Of a DNA stretch of 5,701 bases, positions 1 to 5,701 are shown piece after piece. The notes under the pieces were generated by a model. That model searched no databases and was not told the origin of the DNA. It was given only the letters and a program-made list of their open reading frames with translations. The stretch is from Spirochaetales bacterium (GTDB lineage: Bacteria > Spirochaetota > Spirochaetia > DTKZ01), in contig JAITGB010000085.1 of the NCBI GenBank assembly GCA_031280945.1, positions 1 to 5,701 of the forward strand, read 5' to 3'. Both the position numbers and the translations under genes were made by a program. Numbering within the stretch: the stretch's first letter is position 1; each line of letters starts with the position of its first letter.

Positions 1-84
1 AAACCCAGGCCCGCGCCCGCCAAACCCGCAGCCGGCCCGGAAAAGAAACCCGCGCCGAAAAAGGTTGACGGCGGGAAGAAATAG
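1..84 (+). CDS. C-terminal tail of a convergent gene, Lys/Pro/Ala-rich (partial, product unknown)
   Basis: Frame 1 is open from the left edge and ends at TAG 82-84, giving 27 residues of a basic, low-complexity tail with KPAP-type motifs (KPRPAPAKPAAGPEKKPAPKK, then VDGGKK, with the first motif quoted only in part as KPRPAPAK...EKKPAPKK). Such Lys/Pro/Ala tails end many bacterial proteins (nucleic-acid-binding, ribosomal, secreted or envelope proteins), so no function can be given. The other two plus frames read as Arg-rich strings that look less natural. The gene would converge on uvrA, with 101 bp between the two stop codons. Because only 84 bases are visible, this is a plausible call rather than a firm one. 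Confidence 0.45.
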   Translation, partial: KPRPAPAKPAAGPEKKPAPKKVDGGKK

Positions 85-185
85 CCGCGTAAGGGTTTGT
101 TGTGTGGTTATTCCCGCGGGTCGCTTTGAGCGGGCCCATTGGCGGGCAAGGCCCGCAAAAAATGCGCCCTTTATATTACTTTGTT
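85..185. other. Intergenic gap between convergent stops
   Basis: This 101-base gap separates the TAG of the left-edge reading frame from the TAA of uvrA. It holds the CCCGCGGG palindrome (113-120), the hairpin at 130-156, an A6 tract (157-162) and an AT-rich stretch (169-185). No ribosome binding site, promoter, small gene or tRNA-like fold was recognised. Confidence 0.6.
130..156. terminator. GC-rich hairpin between convergent genes, possible terminator or barrier
   Basis: In the 101-bp gap between the two stop codons, GCGGGCC (130-136) pairs perfectly with GGCCCGC (150-156) around a 13-nt loop. A tighter alternative pairs GCGGGC (142-147) with GCCCGC (151-156) around AAG. The tract next to it is AAAAAA at 157-162 on the plus strand, so neither gene's transcript has the U-run directly after the stem that a classic intrinsic terminator needs. 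An unrelated palindrome, CCCGCGGG, lies at 113-120. The position between converging genes is what suggests a termination role; the sequence alone does not prove it. Confidence 0.25.
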
Positions 186-3100
186 TTACTTTTTGCGCCC
201 CTGGAGAAATGTTTTGAGGTAACGCGCGGTGTGGGAGTTTTTTTGCGCCGCGATTTCGGGCGGGCCGGATGCGACAATGCGGCCTCCTCCTTCGCCTCCT
301 TCGGGGCCCATGTCGATGAGCCAGTCGGCTTCGGCTATGATGTCGAGGTTGTGTTCGATGAGAATGATGGTGTTTCCGGCGTCAACGAGGCGGTGGAGTA
401 CGCGGATGAGTTTTTCTACGTCGGCCATGTGGAGGCCGATTGTGGGTTCGTCGAGGAGGTAGAGCGAGCCGCCCTGGGTATTTTTGAGACTGCGCAACTG
501 CGGCTTTATGCGGGCGAGCTCTGAGACGAGTTTGATGCGCTGGGCTTCGCCGCCTGAGAGGGTGGGGCTTTGCTGTCCGAGGGGAATGTAGCCGAGGCCC
601 ACATCGCAGAGAAGAGAGAGGGCGTAGTGGATTTTGGGGTGGAAGGAGAAGAAGCCCCGTGCTTCTTCCGCGCTGAACTTGAGTATGTCCGCCACAGATG
701 CGCCTTTGAAGATAATTTCGTTTGTTTCGGGTTCAAAGCGCTGTCCCCCGCAGGTTTCGCAAGGTACTGTTACGTCAGGGAGAAAGCTCATTTCAATTTT
801 ACGCAGGCCCTGGCCTTCGCATTCGGGGCAGCGGCCTTCGGGGGTGTTGAAGGAAAAGCGGCTGGGGGTATAGCCGCGTACGCGGGCTTCGGCTGTATCC
901 GCGAGGAGGCGGCGTATGTCGTCCCAAAAACCCACGTAGGTGGCGGGGCAGGAGCGCGGGGTTTTCCCTATGGGGCTTTGGTCAACTTCGAGTACGCGCT
1001 CTATGCCTTCCCAGCCTGTGATTCCGGCGCAGCCGTGAAAGGCGGACGGGCGGCCCCGCCGCCTTCCTACGAGGCCCGCGAGGTTGGGGAGGAGTATGTC
1101 CCGCACGAGGGTGCTTTTTCCGCTGCCGGAGACTCCTGTTACGCAGACGAGGGCGCCGAGGGGAAAGGCGGCGTTTATGTTTTTGAGGTTGTGGAGGCTG
1201 GCTTTTTTTACCGTGAGGCAGCCACCAGGTCCTTTCCCCGATGCGCCTACAGGCCGCCTTTTTTCCCTGAGGGGGTGGGAGAGGGGGCTTCGGAGGCACT
1301 GGGCTGTTTTACTTGTCCTGTTTTTTACGATGTCGCGGAAGGGGCCTTTGGCAACAACTTCGCCTCCGCCTGAGCCTCCGCCGGGCCCTATGTCGATGAT
1401 GTAATCAGCGCGGCGTATGGTTTCTTCGTCGTGTTCCACGACGACCACGGAATTGCCTTTCTTTTTCAGTTTTTCGAGGGATTCGAGGAGCATGGCGTTG
1501 TCGCGGGAGTGCAGGCCTATTGTGGGTTCGTCAAGAATGTAGCATACGCCCCTGAGGTTTGAGCCAAGCTGCGAGGCAAGGCGGATTCTGCGGGCTTCGC
1601 CGCCTGAGAGGGTGGGGGCGGAGCGGTTAAGGCTGAGGTAGGAGAGGCCGACTTCCGCAAGAAAGGCGAGGCGGCTTTGAATTTCCTTGATGATGTCGCG
1701 GCTTATTTCCGCGCTGCGCTCATCCTGTTTAATGCGGTCAAAATATTTTGCGGCTTCGCTCACTGTCATGGCGCAGAATCCGGCTATGGAGAGGCCGCCG
1801 AAGGTTACGGCGAGGGCTTCTTCCCTGAGCCGCTCGCCGCCGCAGGCGGGGCAGGGGATTTCCGCGCCTTCGTACCATGCGTTCCACCAGATTTCTTCGC
1901 CTGTTTGTTCTTCGTCAAAGCCCGCGAGTTTAAGTCCTGTGCCGTAACAGGCGGGACACCAGCCGTGCCGGGAATTGTAGGAAAAAAGGCGCGGGTCGGG
2001 TTCGGGAAAACTTCTGCCGCAGCCGGGGCAGGCCCGGAGAGTTGAGAAGATTTTTTCTTCGGAGGCGGTTTTTGTTTTGGCTGTGTTTTTGGCGGAGATA
2101 ACTTTTACAAGACCTTTTCCGGCTTCAAGGGCTGTGGTGAGGGCGGCGCGGAGTGTGTTCTCGTTTTTGGGGGTAACGCTTACCTCCGCGATGGGAAGCT
2201 CTATTGTGTGTTCCCTGTAGCGGTCAAGTTTGGGCCAGGGGTCTGTTGCAAGGTACTCCCCGTCAACGCGGAGCTTTTCGTACCCGTGGGCTGCCATTCC
2301 CCGCGCAAGCTCCTTGTAGATGCCCTTGCGGGCCGTTACGAGGGGCGCGAGGAGGGTAATGTCCCGCCCCCGGAAGCCGGACATGAGCCGCGCCGCTATG
2401 CTGGCGGGGCTTTGGCTGTCTATTGTTTCGCCGCAGTCAGGGCAGTGCTGTACGCCGAGTTTTACGTAGAGGAGCCGGAGGAAGTGATAAATCTCCGTAA
2501 CTGTAGCCACCGTGCTTTTCCGCCCGCCCCGGCTCGTGCGCTGTTCTATGGCGACAGTCGGCGGAATCCCTGAGGCTTCGTCTATGTCGGGCCGGGCCGC
2601 GGGCTGGACAAACTGGCGGGCGTAGGCGTTGAGCGATTCAAGGTAGCGTCTCTGGCCTTCGGCGAAAAGAATGTCAAAGGCGATTGTGCTTTTTCCGCTG
2701 CCCGAAACTCCTGTAATCACGGTAAAGGAGTCGCGGGGAATGGAGAGGTTTATGTTTTTGAGGTTATGCTCCCGCGCGCCCTGGAGGAGGATTTCGCTGC
2801 GGGGGCCTATGCGAAATTCGGGTTCAGCTTCGGCGGCCAGGCAGTCTTCGCTGTGATAGCGGCGGAGGGCCTCCGCCGTATGCCCCTGGGCGTTCTCTTC
2901 AATGTCATGGGGGCTTCCGCAGGCGACAATGCTGCCGCCTTCCTCGCCGCCCTCCGGCCCCAAATCAATGAGCCAGTCAGCCGAGGAAATAACGTCGAGG
3001 TTGTGTTCTATAACGAGGAGGGAATGCCCCGCGTCCACAAGCCTGCGGAATATGCCCAGGAGCACGGCTATATCCGCGAAGTGCAGGCCCGTTGTGGGTT

Positions 3101-5701
3101 CGTCCAAAAGGAAAAGGAGTTTGTGTTTTTCGCTCTTTTCCGGTGAGACTTCCGCGAGCCACGAGGCGAGTTTCAGCCTCTGGGCTTCCCCGCCTGACAG
3201 CGTGGGTACGGACTGTCCCAGCCGGAGGTAGCCCAGCCCCACATCGCGTAAAGGCGCGAGGCTTTCGATAATTTCCGGCCTGTCATGGAAGAAGGCGCAG
3301 GCTTCGGAAACTGTCATGGCAAGAACGTCCGCTATGGAAGCGCTCGCCGCCTTTTTTCCCGCGCCGTACACGCGGACATCGAGGATTTCGGGGCGGTAGC
3401 GTTTTCCATCGCAGTCCGCGCAGCGCAGGTACACGTCGCTTAAGAACTGCATTTCTATATGCTCAAAACCGCTTCCTCCGCAGGAGGGGCAGCGTCCGTT
3501 TCCCGAATTAAAGCTGAAGGTTCCGGGGGTGTAGCCTCTTTCGCGGGAGAGGGGGGCTTCGGCAAAGGCCCTGCGGAGCACGTCCATCGCGCCCACGTAG
3601 CTTGCGGGGTTTGAGCGGGCTGTTCTTCCCAGGGGGCTTTGGTCAACGAGAATCACGTCGTCTATGTGTTCGTGGCCGAGAATTTTTTTGTGCGCCCCCG
3701 GAGCCTCCGAAGCGCGGCCCTTGCGCCGGCACAGGGCCCTGTAGAGAATTTCCGAGGCGAATGTGGATTTTCCTGAACCGCTTACGCCTGTAAGACAGAC
3801 GAAGCGTCCCAGGGGGATTTCAACGTCTATGTTTTTGAGGTTGTTTTCCGAGGCTCCGTATACGGTGAGCTTTTTGGGGGTTTCGGCGGGGGCAAGGCGG
3901 GGGCGTTGCGGGGGGAGTACCCCCGCACGGGGGGTAGCCGGAGACCCCGCAGGAACGAGGAGGCTCCGGCTCAGGGGGGCTTCCCCCCTCATGATTTTTT
4001 TTGAATTGTCCGCAGGATTCTCATCTCCCCGGAGATACCGCGCGGTTATGGATTTTTTCGACTGGAGGAGGGCCTCGATGCCGCCGGCAAACACGATTTC
4101 GCCGCCTTTTTCGCCGGGCCCGGGGCCCATGTCGATACAGTAATCCGCGGCGCGCAGAAGCTCAGGGTCATGCTCCACCACGAGGAGGGTGTTTCCGGCA
4201 TCGCGCAGGCGGCGGAGAACCTGAATGAGGCGGCCTATGTCCCGCGAATGAAGGCCGATGCTCGGCTCGTCCAGAACAAAAAGGGTGTTGACAAGGCACA
4301 CGCCCAGAGCGGTGGTCAAGTTGATGCGCTGGACTTCGCCGCCGGAGAGGGTGCGGGACTGCCTGTCCAGGGTGAGGTAGGAAAGCCCGACATCGACAAG
4401 GTAGCCCAGGCGCGAGAGAATGCCTTCGAGAACGGTTTCCGTGGTCTTTGCCTCCGCCGGGGAGAGGCTGAGGCTGCGGAAAAACTCAAGGCACTCTCCA
4501 ATGGGCAGGGCCGTAATCTCGTGCAGGGCAAGCCCGCCCTGGGCCGCGGAACCTCCCACGCGCCACAGAAGGGCCTCGGGCTTGAGCCGCGTCCCCCCGC
4601 ATTCAGGGCACACCCTGTAGGCCCTGTACTTGGAAAGAAGAACGCGGATATGCATCTTGTAGCTTTTGGATTCAAGCCAGCCAAAGAAACGCCGCACCCC
4701 GTACCACTTGCCATCGTCCCACGAACCCTCGCCCTCCACGACCCAGGTCTTGAATTCCGCCTTGAGCTTCTTCCACGGAACAGTAAGGGGAACCCCGCGC
4801 TTTTTGGCAAAGGCCACAAGGTCGTCCTGACACTCCTTGAAAGAAGCCGTCTGCCAGGGCTTTATCGCGCCGTCCTTCAAACTCTTGTCCGGGTCGGGAA
4901 CAACAAGGCCCATATCAAAATCAATCACCCTGCCGAAGCCCCGGCACTTGGGACACGCGCCCACAGGCGAATTAAACGAAAAAGTCCCCGGCGAAGGCTC
5001 CCTGTAGTGGAGGTCGCACTGTGCGCAGTGGAAGTCCGTGGAAAATTTTAAGGCCGCGCGCGGCCTTTCGCGGTCCTCGTCAAAAAGGTAGACTGAAAGC
5101 CTGCCCTTGCCGAAACGAAAAGCAGCCTCAAGGTCCTCCACGATGCGCGGAAAACTCTCCTTCGCAAAAACGAGCCTGTCCTGAACAACCTCAAGCTCGC
5201 GCGGCCTACCCGAAGCCCCCGCGTAGTAGCGCGTATACCCCTGCGTAGCCAAAATCTCCTTCAGGGCCGCAGCCGAACTCTTGGGCGGAACGCTCACCAG
5301 AAAAGTTATAATGAGGGCGAGGGGCCTCTCCTTTTTCAGGGCCGCGAGAACAGACTCAGGCGTATCGCGCTGCACCAGCTTGCCGCAGGACGCGCAGTAC
5401 AGCCTCCCCGCGCGCGAAAAAAGAACCTTCAAATAATCCGAAAGCTCCGTCATGGTTCCCACAGTGGAACGGGACGTGCGCACAGGATTTACCGCGTCAA
5501 TGGCAACAGCAGGCGGAATCCCGCTGATTCTCGTAACGCGCGGCTTATCCATTCTGTCCAAAAACTGCCGCGTATAGGCCGAAAAAGTCTCCACGTAGCG
5601 CCTCTGCCCCTCCGCGTACACAGTATCGAAAGCCAGAGACGACTTCCCGCTCCCCGAAACCCCCGTTACAACAGTGAGCTTGCCCAGCGGAATCCGAATC
5701 C
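186..5701 (-). CDS. uvrA: Tandem-fused double-length excinuclease ABC subunit A (UvrA), 5'-truncated by the window edge
   Basis: UvrA is the cytoplasmic ATPase that finds bulky DNA lesions and loads UvrB in nucleotide excision repair. The frame is open from the right edge; the GTG at 5621-5619 is internal, because a Walker A (GVSGSGKSS, 5663-5637) precedes it in frame, so the true start is off-window. Counting that GTG as residue 1, there are four ABC domains. ABC1: signature LSGGEVQRI 425-433, Walker B D451/E452, H484. ABC2: Walker A 612-620, LSGGEAQRL 808-816, D840/E841, H873. ABC3: Walker A 971-979, LSGGEARRI 1338-1346, D1364/E1365, H1397. ABC4: Walker A 1496-1504, LSGGEAQRI 1688-1696, D1724/E1725, H1757. 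Zinc-type CxxC pairs lie at C199/C202 with C223/C226, C338/C341, C711/C714 with C734/C737, C1198/C1201 with C1222/C1225, C1257/C1260, and C1598/C1601 with C1621/C1624; further pairs are C76/C79 and C1060/C1063. About twice the ~940-residue norm. All ATPase motifs look intact, so a pseudogene is unlikely. The stop is TAA at 188-186. Neither uvrB nor uvrC is in view. Confidence 0.97.
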   Translation of the reverse strand, partial: IRIPLGKLTVVTGVSGSGKSSLAFDTVYAEGQRRYVETFSAYTRQFLDRMDKPRVTRISGIPPAVAIDAVNPVRTSRSTVGTMTELSDYLKVLFSRAGRLYCASCGKLVQRDTPESVLAALKKERPLALIITFLVSVPPKSSAAALKEILATQGYTRYYAGASGRPRELEVVQDRLVFAKESFPRIVEDLEAAFRFGKGRLSVYLFDEDRERPRAALKFSTDFHCAQCDLHYREPSPGTFSFNSPVGACPKCRGFGRVIDFDMGLVVPDPDKSLKDGAIKPWQTASFKECQDDLVAFAKKRGVPLTVPWKKLKAEFKTWVVEGEGSWDDGKWYGVRRFFGWLESKSYKMHIRVLLSKYRAYRVCPECGGTRLKPEALLWRVGGSAAQGGLALHEITALPIGECLEFFRSLSLSPAEAKTTETVLEGILSRLGYLVDVGLSYLTLDRQSRTLSGGEVQRINLTTALGVCLVNTLFVLDEPSIGLHSRDIGRLIQVLRRLRDAGNTLLVVEHDPELLRAADYCIDMGPGPGEKGGEIVFAGGIEALLQSKKSITARYLRGDENPADNSKKIMRGEAPLSRSLLVPAGSPATPRAGVLPPQRPRLAPAETPKKLTVYGASENNLKNIDVEIPLGRFVCLTGVSGSGKSTFASEILYRALCRRKGRASEAPGAHKKILGHEHIDDVILVDQSPLGRTARSNPASYVGAMDVLRRAFAEAPLSRERGYTPGTFSFNSGNGRCPSCGGSGFEHIEMQFLSDVYLRCADCDGKRYRPEILDVRVYGAGKKAASASIADVLAMTVSEACAFFHDRPEIIESLAPLRDVGLGYLRLGQSVPTLSGGEAQRLKLASWLAEVSPEKSEKHKLLFLLDEPTTGLHFADIAVLLGIFRRLVDAGHSLLVIEHNLDVISSADWLIDLGPEGGEEGGSIVACGSPHDIEENAQGHTAEALRRYHSEDCLAAEAEPEFRIGPRSEILLQGAREHNLKNINLSIPRDSFTVITGVSGSGKSTIAFDILFAEGQRRYLESLNAYARQFVQPAARPDIDEASGIPPTVAIEQRTSRGGRKSTVATVTEIYHFLRLLYVKLGVQHCPDCGETIDSQSPASIAARLMSGFRGRDITLLAPLVTARKGIYKELARGMAAHGYEKLRVDGEYLATDPWPKLDRYREHTIELPIAEVSVTPKNENTLRAALTTALEAGKGLVKVISAKNTAKTKTASEEKIFSTLRACPGCGRSFPEPDPRLFSYNSRHGWCPACYGTGLKLAGFDEEQTGEEIWWNAWYEGAEIPCPACGGERLREEALAVTFGGLSIAGFCAMTVSEAAKYFDRIKQDERSAEISRDIIKEIQSRLAFLAEVGLSYLSLNRSAPTLSGGEARRIRLASQLGSNLRGVCYILDEPTIGLHSRDNAMLLESLEKLKKKGNSVVVVEHDEETIRRADYIIDIGPGGGSGGGEVVAKGPFRDIVKNRTSKTAQCLRSPLSHPLREKRRPVGASGKGPGGCLTVKKASLHNLKNINAAFPLGALVCVTGVSGSGKSTLVRDILLPNLAGLVGRRRGRPSAFHGCAGITGWEGIERVLEVDQSPIGKTPRSCPATYVGFWDDIRRLLADTAEARVRGYTPSRFSFNTPEGRCPECEGQGLRKIEMSFLPDVTVPCETCGGQRFEPETNEIIFKGASVADILKFSAEEARGFFSFHPKIHYALSLLCDVGLGYIPLGQQSPTLSGGEAQRIKLVSELARIKPQLRSLKNTQGGSLYLLDEPTIGLHMADVEKLIRVLHRLVDAGNTIILIEHNLDIIAEADWLIDMGPEGGEGGGRIVASGPPEIAAQKNSHTARYLKTFLQGRKK
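542..567. repeat. Direct repeat copy 1 (ABC4 signature motif), identical to 1592-1617
   Basis: These 26 bases are identical to 1592-1617. Both copies encode the P-T-L-S-G-G-E-A signature region, here of ABC4 (about residues 1686-1694). The identity reflects duplicated ATPase modules with the same codon choices. The pair is about 1.05 kb apart and in the same orientation, so it could act as a short substrate for in-frame deletion of one ABC module. Confidence 0.8.
1592..1617. repeat. Direct repeat copy 2 (ABC3 signature motif), identical to 542-567
   Basis: Second copy of the 26-base identity, encoding the signature motif of ABC3 (about residues 1336-1344). The corresponding sites in half A, near 3186-3211 and 4335-4355, encode the same motif but differ at several bases, so the two modules within half B match each other better at this point than either matches half A. 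Confidence 0.8.
3876..3915 (+). other. Putative G-quadruplex motif on the uvrA template strand
   Basis: Four G-runs of at least five lie in a row on the plus strand: 3876-3880, 3888-3892, 3899-3903 and 3910-3915, separated by 7, 6 and 6 bases. This meets the usual G3+N1-7 rule with room to spare. The runs correspond to Pro codons and a Pro-Lys stretch in the uvrA linker (about residues 569-582), so codon choice in a Pro-rich linker could explain them. The last run overlaps the first stem of the inverted-repeat cluster. Whether it folds in the cell is unknown. Confidence 0.45.
3907..3989. repeat. Cluster of four overlapping inverted repeats inside the uvrA linker, candidate in-frame palindromic element
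   Basis: Four perfect inverted repeats are packed into 83 bases. TGCGGGGG 3907-3914 pairs with CCCCCGCA 3920-3927; TACCCCC 3918-3924 with GGGGGTA 3930-3936; AGCCGGAG 3936-3943 with CTCCGGCT 3964-3971; and AGGGGGG 3973-3979 with CCCCCCT 3983-3989. The first two share an arm, so they are alternative folds. On the uvrA strand the segment encodes about residues 545-572, rich in Pro, Ala, Ser and Arg, in the linker between ABC1 and ABC2. The equivalent linker between ABC3 and ABC4 (about 1441-1470) has no such segment and is roughly 25 residues shorter. This resembles the small palindromic elements known to insert in frame into genes of some bacteria, such as the Rickettsia palindromic elements, but family membership cannot be shown from one copy. 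Confidence 0.6.

Noticed and set aside
102..524. Plus-strand open frame of 140 codons starting in the intergenic gap
   Set aside because: Most of it is antisense to the conserved Walker B and His-loop region of ABC4; no convincing ribosome binding site precedes it.
570..1373. Plus-strand open frame of 267 codons
   Set aside because: Antisense to ABC4, including its Walker A and zinc cysteines; its Ala/Gly/Phe-rich sequence is an artefact of the opposite-strand codons.
3850..4000. CRISPR array or tandem repeat
   Set aside because: The G-rich and palindromic units are not regularly spaced identical repeats with spacers, and the uvrA frame stays open across them.
4170..5051. Plus-strand open frame of 293 codons
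   Set aside because: It lies wholly antisense to conserved UvrA motifs (zinc cysteines, insertion domain, signature of ABC1). Its protein has no recognisable domain, and long antisense frames are common in GC-rich genes.
5619..5621. GTG as the start of the large gene
   Set aside because: The frame continues upstream through TGVSGSGKSSLAFDT, the essential first Walker A, so this codon is an internal Val and the real start is beyond the window.
186..5701. Two separate uvrA genes or a drug-exporter-type ABC protein
   Set aside because: There is no stop or frameshift between the halves near residue 930, and no membrane segments; the zinc-type CxxC pairs and UvrA-specific motifs in all four modules fix the family as UvrA.

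Overview
The window is almost filled by one very large minus-strand gene. It encodes a tandem-duplicated UvrA, the damage-recognition ATPase of nucleotide excision repair. The reading frame enters at the right edge (base 5701), already just upstream of the first Walker A motif, and runs without interruption to a TAA at 188-186. About 1837 residues are in the window. Only a short N-terminal piece (about 20 residues by comparison with ordinary UvrA) and the start codon lie outside. Ordinary UvrA has about 940 residues and two ABC ATPase domains; this protein has two complete UvrA-like halves head to tail and four intact ABC domains.

The two halves are not equivalent. Half A (5701 to about 2825) keeps a full-length insertion domain between its zinc-binding cysteines, but its UvrB-binding region is eroded and its first ABC domain has lost the usual Gln of the 'IEQ' motif. 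Half B (about 2824 to 186) keeps a canonical UvrB-binding region with the RKG motif, but its insertion domain has shrunk to about 30 residues. This suggests a covalent pseudo-dimer with divided labour. Fused double UvrA proteins are known, from memory, in Chlamydiae and some other lineages, so the architecture is rare rather than new.

Within the gene, the linker between ABC domains 1 and 2 (about 3907-3989) is a GC-rich segment made of four overlapping short inverted repeats. It adds about 28 residues that the equivalent linker of half B lacks, and looks like a palindromic element inserted in frame. A G-run array with G-quadruplex spacing abuts it. The coding strand also changes character, from G/T-ending codons in the first ~1.2 kb to C/A-ending codons in the rest, with GC skew flipping near 4300-4450.

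At the left edge, bases 1-84 look like the Lys/Pro/Ala-rich tail of a convergent plus-strand gene. The 101-bp gap between the two stops holds GC-rich hairpins that might separate the transcription units. No RNA genes, CRISPR arrays, insertion-sequence genes or promoters were recognised.

The organism is a GC-rich bacterium. The sequence alone does not settle the phylum: a double UvrA recalls the PVC group (Chlamydiae and relatives), but a GC-rich spirochaete or another lineage is also possible.
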